Origin: an uncultured Chthonomonadaceae bacterium
Lineage (GTDB): Bacteria > Armatimonadota > Fimbriimonadia > Fimbriimonadales > Fimbriimonadaceae
Direction of reading: 5' to 3'
Assembly: GCA_946479035.1 (NCBI GenBank)
Contig: CAMLDW010000055.1
Location: 1-12,957 of the forward strand
DNA length: 12,957 nt
The notes beneath the pieces are model-generated. The model was not told where the DNA came from and did not search any database. It saw nothing but the letters and a program-made list of their open reading frames with translations. The stretch's first letter is position 1; each line of letters opens with the position of its first letter. Positions 1 to 6,594 of the stretch are shown here, in pieces. The translations under genes were made by a program, and so were the position numbers.

Positions 1-195
1 GTGACGCGCGACTCGGTCCCGGCGGGCTTTAGCGTGACTGCGACGGCGCAGGACGACGGCGAGGTGATGGGGATCCGGCACGAGAGCCTGCCGATCGAGG
101 GCGTGCAGTTCCACCCGGAGTCCGTTCTGACGGAGCAGGGGATGACGATCGTGCGCAACTTCGCGCGCCGGGCCGGCGTCACTTTGCGGGCTTGA
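1..195 (+). CDS. trpG: Glutamine amidotransferase, anthranilate/aminodeoxychorismate synthase component II (3' end only)
   Basis: This is the C-terminal 64 residues of a class I glutamine amidotransferase of the TrpG/PabA type; the 5' part lies outside the window. The subunit releases ammonia from glutamine for the chorismate-using partner (TrpE or PabB). The visible signature is [14 protein letters not shown], holding the His and Glu of the catalytic triad (HPE); the Cys nucleophile would be upstream. The preceding stretch ([14 protein letters not shown]) also matches the family. The TGA stop is at 193-195, and the last 17 bp overlap the 3' end of the opposite-strand gene, so the two converge. 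No trpD or trpC follows, so whether it serves tryptophan, folate or both cannot be decided here. Confidence 0.9.
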   Translation: MTRDSVPAGFSVTATAQDDGEVMGIRHESLPIEGVQFHPESVLTEQGMTIVRNFARRAGVTLRA

Positions 196-643
196 GGTCG
201 AACTCGCTCAGCAGCCAGGCGTTCCTCGGTTCGCGGGTGAGGGTCATCGTCACTTCGGCGTCCCCTTTCTCGTACTTGGCGCGCCCGGCCAGCTTGACGA
301 CGAGCTTCGGGCTGTCGGACTTGTCGAACGTGGCGTGGATGTCCGAGGGCTGCACCTCGCCGCTAGCCAGCGTTCCAAACTGCGCCTTCCACGCCGCGAC
401 CCGCGCTGGGAACTCGCCGGAGTCGATCTTCGCCTGCAGCTCCGGCGAGGTGCGGAGCTCGATCGCCTTGGTGTCCCAGTTGCCCGTGAGGAGGATGAGG
501 ATCTCGTCGCCGGCCAGCTTGGCGTCCGCCTTAGCGCCCTCCATCGTCCTCAGGCTTTTCTGATAGAACGAGGCGATCCCGAAGACGCAGACGAGGGCGA
601 GCACCCCGAGCACGAGCAGCGCGATCTTGGTCCCTTTCTGCAC
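179..643 (-). CDS. Small membrane-anchored protein of unknown function
   Basis: I do not recognise this 154-residue protein. It starts with GTG at 643. Residues about 5-24 form one hydrophobic helix ([18 protein letters not shown]) after a short Lys-containing N-terminus, giving a single-pass anchor. The remaining roughly 125 residues are charged and probably sit outside the membrane, ending in a beta-rich part ([26 protein letters not shown]) with a Trp near the end ([12 protein letters not shown]). The reading frame stays open far upstream, but that part lies antisense to thyX and looks like a shadow. GTG 643 is preferred because the anchor begins there and a TACACT hexamer lies 6 nt upstream. 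There is no Shine-Dalgarno. The 3' end overlaps that of trpG by 17 bp. Confidence 0.65.
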   Translation of the reverse strand: MQKGTKIALLVLGVLALVCVFGIASFYQKSLRTMEGAKADAKLAGDEILILLTGNWDTKAIELRTSPELQAKIDSGEFPARVAAWKAQFGTLASGEVQPSDIHATFDKSDSPKLVVKLAGRAKYEKGDAEVTMTLTREPRNAWLLSEFDLKPAK

Positions 644-649
644 CGGGAG

Positions 650-655
650 AGTGTA
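650..655 (-). promoter_or_regulatory. Putative leaderless -10 box for the membrane-anchored protein gene
   Basis: On the minus strand the hexamer TACACT ends 6 nt before the GTG start. Transcription would begin at or next to the start codon, giving a leaderless message. No Shine-Dalgarno and no clear -35 are visible. It matches the TANNNT boxes seen before other genes in this window. Confidence 0.5.
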
Positions 656-662
656 GCCGAGC

Positions 663-674
663 GGCCCTAGGGCC
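663..674. other. 12-bp perfect palindrome in divergent intergenic region
   Basis: GGCCCTAGGGCC is a perfect 12-bp palindrome lying between the two putative divergent promoters of the membrane-anchored protein gene and thyX (gap 644-715). It could be an operator for a dimeric regulator, or chance in GC-rich DNA. Confidence 0.3.
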
Positions 675-703
675 GGGGGAGGGAAGGCGATCAGGCGCCG
701 TGC

Positions 704-709
704 CAGAAT
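704..709 (+). promoter_or_regulatory. Putative leaderless -10 box for thyX
   Basis: CAGAAT (one mismatch to TANNNT) ends 6 nt before the thyX ATG. No Shine-Dalgarno lies in the six intervening bases (CGAGCG). The position matches the other leaderless-type boxes here, although the first base deviates. Confidence 0.4.
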
Positions 710-715
710 CGAGCG

Positions 716-1597
716 ATGGCGCGCATCATCGTCCCGGAAGCCGAGGAGCTGCTCGACAAGGACATCAAGGTGCTCGACAAGGGGTTCGTGAGGCTCGTGG
801 ACTACATGGGGGGAGACGCGCGGATCGTCTCTTCGGCGCGGGTCAGCTACGGCGAGGGGACCAAGACCGTGCGGCAGGACCGTGGGCTGATCCACTACCT
901 GATGCGCAACGACCACACTTCGCCCTTCGAGCAGGTTCAGCTCACGTTCCACACCAAGATGCCGATCTTCGTCGCGCGGCAGTGGGTGCGCCACCGCACG
1001 GCGCGGCTGAACGAGATCAGCGGGCGCTACTCGATCATGCGCGACGAGTTCTACGTCCCCGCGCCGGACCAGATGCGCACGCAGAGCACCGACAACAAGC
1101 AGGCGCGCAGCGAAGAGAAGCTCCCTGACCCATTGGTGGAGCAGATGCTGCGCGAGATCGAGGAGGACCAGCGCACCCTCTACGGCCATTACGAGGCGAT
1201 GCTCGAAGGGGGCCTGGCGCGAGAGCTCGCCCGCACCAACCTGCCGCTCTCCCTATACACCGAGTGGTACTGGCAGATCGACCTACACAACCTGTTCCAC
1301 TTCCTGCGCCTGCGGATGGACGCCCACGCCCAGTACGAGATCAAGGTCTTTGCAGAAGCGATGGCCAAGTGCGCCCGGGCAGTCGCGCCGCTGGCCTACG
1401 AGGCGTTCGAGGAGCACGTGCTGCACGGCGTGCGCTTCAGCCGCGCGGAGTGCGGCGCGCTCGCGTGCCTGATGGAGGGGAAGCCGAACCCGCTGGAAGG
1501 GCGGTCGCTTGCGGTGTTCGAGCAGAAGCTCAGGAGGATCAAGGAGAGCAGGACGATCGAGGAGCCGGAGGAACCGAAGCTGCCTTCACCTGTATGA
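716..1597 (+). CDS. thyX: Flavin-dependent thymidylate synthase ThyX
   Basis: The 293-residue enzyme methylates dUMP to dTMP using methylene-tetrahydrofolate, FAD and NADPH, replacing ThyA. The ThyX motif RHR-x7-S is seen at residues 92-102 (RHRTARLNEIS). Upstream is the family block NDHTSPFEQVQLTFHTKMPIF, and downstream SGRYSIMRDEFYVP and NLFHFLRLRMDAHAQYEI, which carry substrate- and FAD-contacting residues in known ThyX proteins. It is somewhat longer than the compact bacterial forms; the C-terminus after about residue 265 is charged (KLRRIKESRTIEEPEEPK) and probably a flexible tail. ATG 716 is chosen because the protein then begins directly with the fold and a -10-like hexamer lies 6 nt upstream. 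No neighbouring gene is functionally linked, but folD downstream in the window handles the same cofactor. Confidence 0.95.
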   Translation: MARIIVPEAEELLDKDIKVLDKGFVRLVDYMGGDARIVSSARVSYGEGTKTVRQDRGLIHYLMRNDHTSPFEQVQLTFHTKMPIFVARQWVRHRTARLNEISGRYSIMRDEFYVPAPDQMRTQSTDNKQARSEEKLPDPLVEQMLREIEEDQRTLYGHYEAMLEGGLARELARTNLPLSLYTEWYWQIDLHNLFHFLRLRMDAHAQYEIKVFAEAMAKCARAVAPLAYEAFEEHVLHGVRFSRAECGALACLMEGKPNPLEGRSLAVFEQKLRRIKESRTIEEPEEPKLPSPV

Positions 1598-1599
1598 GC

Positions 1600-1616
1600 G
1601 CAGGCGGGACGCCTGC
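1600..1616. repeat. Perfect 7-bp-stem GC hairpin between convergent thyX and merR-like genes
   Basis: GCAGGCG, loop GGA, CGCCTGC. The hairpin fills most of the 28-bp gap between the two convergent stop codons. It has no T-tract on either side, so it is not a canonical intrinsic terminator, but it may stop or stabilise both transcripts. The motif resembles dispersed GC palindromes that sit between genes in some high-GC genomes; copy number cannot be seen from one window. Confidence 0.55.
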
Positions 1617-1625
1617 ACCACAACG

Positions 1626-1895
1626 CTAGGCGGCTTCGCGGGTCTCGAAGAGCCGCTTGAGGTGCTGGCGCGCGCCGGCGATGCTGAACATGTCGTCGCG
1701 GAGGAGCTTTTTGAGCGTGAAGACGACCTGGATGTCCTGGGGCCGGTAGCGCCTCTGCCCGCCTTCGGTCCGGCCCGGGCGCAGATACGTGCTGAACTCG
1801 CGCTCCCAATAGCGGAGCGTGTGGACTTCGACCCCGGTGATCTGGCTCGCCACGCTTATGCTGACGACCTTACCGCTGGACTCCGGCCGGCTCAT
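1626..1895 (-). CDS. Short MerR-family DNA-binding protein
   Basis: This 89-residue protein is essentially one winged-helix MerR DNA-binding domain. It shows the helix-turn-helix and wing pattern SISVASQITGVEVHTLRYWE followed by GGQRRYRPQDIQVVFTLKKLL. There is no effector domain and no Cys-rich C-terminus, so it is not a metal sensor of the classical MerR type; it resembles the stand-alone short MerR proteins found in many bacteria. The start is uncertain. ATG 1895 places the domain near the N-terminus; an in-frame TTG at 1925 would add ten residues, and CAGGAG lies between the two starts. The gene is transcribed divergently from the 650-residue protein gene and converges with thyX. Its targets are unknown. 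Confidence 0.8.
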   Translation of the reverse strand: MSRPESSGKVVSISVASQITGVEVHTLRYWEREFSTYLRPGRTEGGQRRYRPQDIQVVFTLKKLLRDDMFSIAGARQHLKRLFETREAA

Positions 1896-1976
1896 TCCTC
1901 TACGATGCTCCTGGGCGGGCCGCAATGGCGGCCCTCACGGTTCAATATCGGACGCCCCCAGCAATAATCTCAGGGT

Positions 1977-2002
1977 AGCCCGGAGGGAACCTGGGCCGGG
2001 CT
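1977..2002. other. Stem-loop in the 180-bp divergent intergenic region
   Basis: AGCCCGG and CCGGGCT form a 7-bp perfect stem with a 12-nt loop. It lies in the 1896-2075 gap between the merR-like gene and the 650-residue protein gene. I compared this gap with tRNA, SRP RNA and RNase P RNA core motifs as I remember them and found none. It may be a regulatory hairpin or chance. Confidence 0.25.
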
Positions 2003-2057
2003 CCCCGGCTTGTGAGGCTGTCGGGAGCGGTCGGTGTCGTGTCCCCGAGAGTTACCG

Positions 2058-2063
2058 TACAAT
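2058..2063 (+). promoter_or_regulatory. Putative -10 box for the 650-residue protein gene
   Basis: TACAAT is a near-consensus -10 hexamer, 12 nt before ATG 2076. Initiation about 7 nt downstream would leave a leader of only about 5 nt. No Shine-Dalgarno is present. The box lies inside the 42-nt extension that an alternative GTG start at 2034 would require, which argues for ATG 2076. Confidence 0.5.
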
Positions 2064-2075
2064 CCTTGGTCTGGC

Positions 2076-4028
2076 ATGGAGGAGTTCTGTCGATCGCAGA
2101 AGGAGGCGCTGGAGGAGCTCGAAAGGGTCGCTCCCGGCGCGCCGTTCCTTGCGCTCGGTCAGACCGTGTTCTGGGACGAGCCGATGAAGGCGGGGGTCGT
2201 GCAGACGGCGCGGCGCCTCGGGATCGAGCGGCCGTTCCTGTGCGGGATCCACGACACCGACTACTTTGCGAAAGTGCCGCACAAGGAGCTCAAGGCGGGG
2301 TACGCGGCGCTCCCCCACAACGACACGGGCACCCAAGCGCTCTGGAGCGCGGCGGGCGAGTTCTCCTCGCTGTTCGGCTCTGAGACCGTCGTGACCCGCG
2401 AGCGCCTCGCCGCGGCGGGCGGCAAGATCGCCTGGATCGCGAGCCAGCGGCCCGGCTACCTCGACGAGGTCACGGAGGCGATGGGCTGGCGCGGCATCGC
2501 CTCATACGGCGCGCACGTCAAGACGGTCGCCGAGACCCCTCTCAACAGGCTGTTTGAGACGCTCTATTCGACCTTCGACTGGGCGGTGCAGGAGACCCTG
2601 AGCGCGATCACCGGCAGCGAAAAGGCAAAGTCGGTCGAGGCTGCGGGCGCGCTCAGCGCCATGGTGTGCGACCGATGGGACGGCGCCGAGCCGCGCAACC
2701 TCGCCGAGTTCTACAGGCTGCTCGCCCCCAAGGTCTACGACCTTGTTGCCGGCGAGCACGTGGTGACCGACTCCACCCGCACGACCGAGCTCCTGCGCTT
2801 CAACAGGCAGACCTGCGGCCGCCCGCGTTTTGGCCTGCTGCAGTTCTTCTTGGACCCCAAGACGCGCGCGCAGGCGTGCGCCGCCTACGACGAGGCGGTC
2901 GAAGGCTCCCAGATGTACGCATTGGAGAAGTTCGGCGCTGGCGCGCTGCCGTTCGACGTGTACATCCCGGGCATCGGCCGCGGAACTCTAAGGCTGGGCA
3001 AGCGAGGGGGGCTGGTGATGGCAGAGGAGCCCGTGGCGTTCTCGTTCAAGAAGCCGGTCGAAAGCGTGGAGCGGCTCGCCGAGGTCTTGGAGGCGAAGTT
3101 CGGCCCGGACGCGGTCGTGGTCGGCAAGGCCGTGACGCTGATCGGGATGCTCGCGACCGAGTTTGTGTTCGTCATGCACGAAGGGGCGAGCACCTATATG
3201 CCCGTCACCGTGGCTTTCAACCGAATGGTCAGTAAGTCCTGGCCGGGCATGAGGCTCAACCCGGTCCTTCGCGTGCGCTACGAGCCGTGGGACGCGCTGA
3301 GCGAGTGCAAAGCCTGGTTCCAACTTCCGGAGCCGTTGCGCCGCCCGTTCGGCGCCGAAGAAATGAGCGCAGAGAGCTTTTCAAAGCGGTGGCGCGCGAT
3401 AGCCAAGGAGCAGTCCGACCTCCTTGAAATGCTCTCGTCGCTACGGAGCCCTTTGGAGCTCATCACGTTTCTCGATTCGCAAGAGGGCGGGCAATGGAGC
3501 TGCCTGGCGAACGAGTACCAGGCGATGCACCGCGACATGGCGGCGCTCAACCAAAAGGTCAAGGCCGTTCGGGCCAAGCGGGCCAAGGTCGTCAAAGAGC
3601 TCAAGAAGCTGAAGGTCGAGCGCGCCCACGCAGAGTCGCAGTTGGGGAAGCACTGGCGCGAGAGGGTCTTTCAGAAGGACCCGGACGACGCAGAGCTCAA
3701 GAGGCGAGAGGAGCTCATGGCCCAGCTCGCCGGCGCGATCGCGAAGATCGAGGAGTGCAAGCGCAGGTGGCGGGGGCTGCACCAGGAGCAGGCCGCGCTC
3801 GTGCGCGCCGAAGGCGTCAAGAAGGCCCGGGACAGGCGCAAGAGCATCGACTTCGAGGCCGAACTGATGCGCCTTAAGCTCGTCAGGAGCGCCGTGATCG
3901 CCACTGACGGGCTGCGCCGCGCGGGCCACAGGCCGGCGGCTTGGTGGTTCCCGCTCGTCAGCCCCAGCGGATGCTGGTACAAGGCGACGATGAAGCGGGC
4001 CGAGTACTACCTGGAGCCCCTGGTGTGA
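2076..4028 (+). CDS. Large protein of unknown function with C-terminal coiled coil
   Basis: I do not recognise this protein of about 650 residues. It has no signal peptide and no membrane helix, so it is probably cytoplasmic. The N-terminal part looks like an alpha/beta fold: a Gly-rich strand-turn (PFLALGQTVFWDEP) is followed by a helix and then PFLCGIHDTDYFAKVPH, rich in His and Asp. A second globular region ends in the hydrophobic block ATEFVFVMHEG and LNPVLRVRYEPW. From about residue 484 to 605 the sequence is strongly coiled-coil-like (KAVRAKRAKVVKELKKLKVE and AQLAGAIAKIEECKRRW), then a short Trp-rich end (AAWWFPLVSPSGCWYKATMK). A very weak resemblance of the N-terminal block and overall plan to the bacillithiol enzyme BshC is only a guess. 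The gene is translationally coupled to dapF: the stop TGA overlaps the dapF GTG. Confidence 0.8.
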   Translation: MEEFCRSQKEALEELERVAPGAPFLALGQTVFWDEPMKAGVVQTARRLGIERPFLCGIHDTDYFAKVPHKELKAGYAALPHNDTGTQALWSAAGEFSSLFGSETVVTRERLAAAGGKIAWIASQRPGYLDEVTEAMGWRGIASYGAHVKTVAETPLNRLFETLYSTFDWAVQETLSAITGSEKAKSVEAAGALSAMVCDRWDGAEPRNLAEFYRLLAPKVYDLVAGEHVVTDSTRTTELLRFNRQTCGRPRFGLLQFFLDPKTRAQACAAYDEAVEGSQMYALEKFGAGALPFDVYIPGIGRGTLRLGKRGGLVMAEEPVAFSFKKPVESVERLAEVLEAKFGPDAVVVGKAVTLIGMLATEFVFVMHEGASTYMPVTVAFNRMVSKSWPGMRLNPVLRVRYEPWDALSECKAWFQLPEPLRRPFGAEEMSAESFSKRWRAIAKEQSDLLEMLSSLRSPLELITFLDSQEGGQWSCLANEYQAMHRDMAALNQKVKAVRAKRAKVVKELKKLKVERAHAESQLGKHWRERVFQKDPDDAELKRREELMAQLAGAIAKIEECKRRWRGLHQEQAALVRAEGVKKARDRRKSIDFEAELMRLKLVRSAVIATDGLRRAGHRPAAWWFPLVSPSGCWYKATMKRAEYYLEPLV

Positions 4029-4873
4029 GCGGCCTCCCGTTCTGGAAGACGCAGACGGTCGGCAACGACTTCGTGCTCTTGCACGGATCGGACCTTGCCG
4101 CCTTAGGGCTCGAAGACGAGGCCGGGCCGCTCGCCCAGCGCCTGTGCGACCGGCGGCTCGGTATTGGTAGCGACGGGCTGCTCGTCGTTGCGGCGGACAG
4201 GGGCGAGCTGCACATGCGAATGTTCAACCCGGACGGGACCGAAGACTTCTGCGGCAACGGGCTGCGCTGCGCCGCGCTGCACGCGTTTTGGCTCGGATGG
4301 GTGGGCAGCGAGCACCGCATCGAGCACTTTGGCCGCCTCGTGAGCGCGGTCGTGGGCGCGGACGGCACTGCCAAGACCGCGATCGGCCCCGCGGTGTACG
4401 AACCCGAAGATGTCCCGCTCGAGAAAGCGCTACACCCTGGGCCGCTCATCGAAGAGGAGGTCTGCGGATACGTGGGCTCTGCGGTCAACGCAGGCTCGAC
4501 CCACTTTGTAACCTTCGTTTCCGCACTGCCAGGGGACGAAGAGCTCGAGCGCGTCGGCCCAAAGATCGAGCACTCGCCGCTCTTTCCAGAGCGCACGAGC
4601 GTCATCTTCGCCCAGCAGACGGGCGAAAGGACTCTCAGGATCAGGATCTGGGAGCGCGGAGTCGGTGAGACGCTCGGTTGCGGCACCGGAAGCAGCGCGG
4701 CGGCGGCCGAGTGGATGCGAAGGAACGGAAAGGCTGGCGAGGTGCGTGTGGAGAACCCCGGCGGGGTGCTGGTCGTGCACGCGGACGAGATCGGCGGCAG
4801 CCTCGTGACCGCCTCAAAGCCGGTCGAACCGTTCTCCGGCGTGGTCGCCGTGCCCGTCGGGCGTCCGGTCTAG
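4025..4873 (+). CDS. dapF: Diaminopimelate epimerase DapF
   Basis: The 282-residue PLP-independent epimerase converts LL- to meso-diaminopimelate for lysine and peptidoglycan synthesis. Both catalytic cysteines are present: Cys76 in DFCGNGLRC and Cys219 in ETLGCGTGSSAAA, each in its signature. Other family blocks are GNDFVLL near the N-terminus, LCDRRLGIGSDGLLVV, FNPDGTE and ERTSVIF. Small deviations are FCGNG where MCGNG is usual, and AGSTHFV where a GNPH-type sequence is usual. GTG 4025 is chosen because it begins right before the first strand and overlaps the upstream stop by 4 bp (GTGA); a CTGGAG site about 9 nt upstream supports it. Frame-open sequence upstream lies inside the preceding gene. 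The length is normal for the family. Confidence 0.95.
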   Translation: MSGLPFWKTQTVGNDFVLLHGSDLAALGLEDEAGPLAQRLCDRRLGIGSDGLLVVAADRGELHMRMFNPDGTEDFCGNGLRCAALHAFWLGWVGSEHRIEHFGRLVSAVVGADGTAKTAIGPAVYEPEDVPLEKALHPGPLIEEEVCGYVGSAVNAGSTHFVTFVSALPGDEELERVGPKIEHSPLFPERTSVIFAQQTGERTLRIRIWERGVGETLGCGTGSSAAAAEWMRRNGKAGEVRVENPGGVLVVHADEIGGSLVTASKPVEPFSGVVAVPVGRPV

Positions 4874-5259
4874 CGGGCGAGGAAGCGGCGCATCGCCCCG
4901 AGGGTCTGCCTGCTCACGTGGTGCTCGATCCCTTCGGCGTCGATCTCCGCCGTCTTCTTTGAGACGCCGAGCGCGACGAGGAACTCGTACACGGCCTTGT
5001 GCCTGCGCTCCGACTCCTGTGCGAGCTTGCGTCCCTTCGCAGTCAAGTGGACGCTGCGGTAAGGCTGGGTCGCGACATACCCCTCGCGCACCAGCCTCTT
5101 CACGGTCTTGCCGACCGTCACGGGGCTGACCCCGAGCCGCGCGGCGAGGTCGACCGCGCGCGCGGCGCCCTTTTCCTGGATCAGGCGGTCGATCAGCTCG
5201 ACGTAGTCCTCCGCCGTCTCCAAGCTGTGGTCTTGTCGCGTGCGCTGGAACCTGTTCAC
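4870..5259 (-). CDS. mntR: Manganese-responsive DtxR/MntR-family repressor
   Basis: This 129-residue winged-helix metalloregulator fits the short (two-domain, no SH3) MntR form. The helix-turn-helix is at about residues 34-58 (AVDLAARLGVSPVTVGKTVK). All six ligands of the B. subtilis MntR di-manganese site can be matched at conserved spacing: Asp18, Glu21, His87, Glu109, Glu112 and His113, the last three in DAEGIEHH. In known MntR proteins Mn(II) binding turns on repression of Mn uptake, or control of efflux; no transporter is in the window. GTG 5259 is preceded by GGGAG with a 4-nt spacer. The gene follows the PfkB-family kinase by 12 bp, so it is the second gene of that operon. Its stop shares a CTAG with the dapF stop. 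Confidence 0.9.
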   Translation of the reverse strand: MNRFQRTRQDHSLETAEDYVELIDRLIQEKGAARAVDLAARLGVSPVTVGKTVKRLVREGYVATQPYRSVHLTAKGRKLAQESERRHKAVYEFLVALGVSKKTAEIDAEGIEHHVSRQTLGAMRRFLAR

Positions 5260-5263
5260 CCTG

Positions 5264-5268
5264 CTCCC
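5264..5268 (-). promoter_or_regulatory. Ribosome binding site of mntR
   Basis: GGGAG on the minus strand, 4 nt before GTG 5259, within the 12-bp gap after the kinase stop. It supports the GTG start and shows that genes inside operons can use Shine-Dalgarno sites here, unlike most first genes. Confidence 0.6.
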
Positions 5269-5271
5269 ATA

Positions 5272-6195
5272 CTACACCGCCCGGTCGTAGAGCTCGGCGA
5301 CCTCCGGGTGCGCCGCGACGCAGGACTCGATCTCCCCGCGCTCTGCTATGCCAGCGATGGCGCCGACCCTCCGACACTTGAGAGCGCCTGCGGCCGAGGC
5401 GAGCTTCAGGCTGTCGGCTAATCCATGCCCTTCGTCGAGCCCAAGCAGCATCCCGGCGCGGAAGACGTCGCCCGCGCCGGTCGAGTCGACGACCGGCGAG
5501 ACGGGGAAGGGCGGAAGGTGGCGGACGCCCTTGGCCCGGTCGCCGACGTAGAGCCCGTCCGACCCGTCCGTGAGCAAGGCAGTCACGTCGTGCCGCTCGA
5601 GCCAGGACTCGAGCCACGCGAGGTTAACGCTCGGGTCGTGCGCAGCGCCGACCCACGATGTGCTGCTCTGCCAGATGCTCCCGGGCGGGAGCACTTCGTC
5701 ATCGCGCACGAAGTCGAGCGCGTACGTGCGCATTCCCGCGCCGTGCGCTTCTGCCAGCGCCCTGCGAGAAGCTTTGCCGTGGTTCGGGTCGGCCGTGAAC
5801 CACCCTCCCTTTATGTGCGGCACGAGCAAAGGTTCCGATGCAGTCTCCATCTCGACGAAGCCTCGCCCGAACATCGTCCGTTCACCGTCCGGCGTGACCA
5901 TGATGTGGCAGACAGGAGCTGGCCGTTCAATGGCGGGCAAGACCGCGTCGCCCAGCCCCTCTTCCGCCAACATCTGCGCCAGTAGGCCCGCCTCCTCTCC
6001 AGCGCCAATCGAGTTGCCGACCAGAACGGCCTTCGCGCCCCACTTTCGCAGCGCCGCGGCCGTGTTGGCGGCCTCGCCGCCGAGCGACCGAAGCTCGCCC
6101 GTCAGTTCGACGTAGCCACCTTTGGTCGGAAGGCTCGGAAGCAGGTAGGTGAGGTCGAGGCACACAGTGCCGTAGACGACGGTCATCCCCGGCAT
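5272..6195 (-). CDS. PfkB-family (ribokinase-like) carbohydrate kinase
   Basis: A kinase of about 307 residues that would transfer phosphate from ATP to a sugar or nucleoside; the substrate cannot be read from sequence. PfkB signature 2 is clear at residues 237-243 (DSTGAGD), with the catalytic base Asp243 and a following helix (VFRAGMLLGL). The N-terminal signature region shows GGEAANTAAALRKWG, the usual Gly-Gly and Asn substrate loop. LLTDGSDGLYV supplies the T-x-G-x-x-G element; the frequent N-x-x-E metal motif is not obvious. The start is ATG 6195 or, nine bases downstream, ATG 6186; neither has a Shine-Dalgarno. It is divergent from the membrane protein gene with a 30-bp gap, and 12 bp upstream of mntR. 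Confidence 0.9.
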   Translation of the reverse strand: MPGMTVVYGTVCLDLTYLLPSLPTKGGYVELTGELRSLGGEAANTAAALRKWGAKAVLVGNSIGAGEEAGLLAQMLAEEGLGDAVLPAIERPAPVCHIMVTPDGERTMFGRGFVEMETASEPLLVPHIKGGWFTADPNHGKASRRALAEAHGAGMRTYALDFVRDDEVLPPGSIWQSSTSWVGAAHDPSVNLAWLESWLERHDVTALLTDGSDGLYVGDRAKGVRHLPPFPVSPVVDSTGAGDVFRAGMLLGLDEGHGLADSLKLASAAGALKCRRVGAIAGIAERGEIESCVAAHPEVAELYDRAV

Positions 6196-6212
6196 TGTGG
6201 CCGAGAGGCAGG

Positions 6213-6218
6213 TACCCT
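6213..6218 (+). promoter_or_regulatory. Putative leaderless -10 box for the 6226-7741 cassette
   Basis: TACCCT lies 7 nt before ATG 6226, with no Shine-Dalgarno between. It sits in a 30-bp gap shared with the divergent kinase gene, and its first bases belong to a GGTACC palindrome. Confidence 0.5.
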
Positions 6219-6225
6219 CAGGCCG

Positions 6226-6594
6226 ATGATCTGGCTGCAGGCGGGCACGTGCTTCGCCCTGTGGGTCGCCTACGGCCTGTGGATGCGCCGCAGTTCCGAC
6301 CGCCTCCGCGCCAGGATGCTGGGAAGCCCGCGCCGGAACCGCGCTCTGCTCGGCAGCGCCGGGCTCCTCGCCGGGCTGGGGGTGCTCACCGCCGGGCTCT
6401 GGGGCGTATATAGCCTGGGTTGGGCAGGGCCAGACGGGCTGAAGCCGTTTGGCTGGGTCGGGGTCGCCGCGATCGGGCTCGCGTTCATCCACCTGCAGGT
6501 TTTGGGAGCCGCCGCGATGGTCACGCTCGTAATGGAAGAGGTAACCGCGCCTAGCCGCGAACCGTCAGTCAAGCACAAGAAGGAACAACCATGA
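6226..6594 (+). CDS. Small three-helix membrane protein, unknown
   Basis: I do not recognise this 122-residue protein. Three hydrophobic segments are visible, at about residues 3-20 (WLQAGTCFALWVAYGLWM), 41-66 and 76-103. A basic loop (RRSSDRLRARMLGSPRRNR) follows the first helix, which by the positive-inside rule places that loop in the cytoplasm. The C-terminus is hydrophilic (REPSVKHKKEQP). No enzymatic motif is present. ATG 6226 has a TACCCT box 7 nt upstream. The stop TGA overlaps the next ATG (ATGA), so the gene is coupled to the exported protein downstream and probably works with it at the cell envelope. Confidence 0.75.
   Translation: MIWLQAGTCFALWVAYGLWMRRSSDRLRARMLGSPRRNRALLGSAGLLAGLGVLTAGLWGVYSLGWAGPDGLKPFGWVGVAAIGLAFIHLQVLGAAAMVTLVMEEVTAPSREPSVKHKKEQP

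Noticed and set aside
644..1189. Minus-strand open frame upstream of the membrane-anchored protein, which would give 336 residues
   Set aside because: It is antisense to thyX, has biased composition rich in Arg, Leu and Val, and lies before the obvious N-terminal anchor. Treated as a shadow of high-GC DNA.
2034..2075. GTG start giving a 664-residue form of the large protein
   Set aside because: The extra 14 residues include the TACAAT -10-like box, so they would lie partly upstream of transcription; ATG 2076 is better placed.
1896..2075. Possible small structured RNA in the 180-bp divergent gap
   Set aside because: I found no tRNA, SRP, RNase P or 6S core motif; only one 7-bp stem-loop, which is not enough to call an RNA gene.
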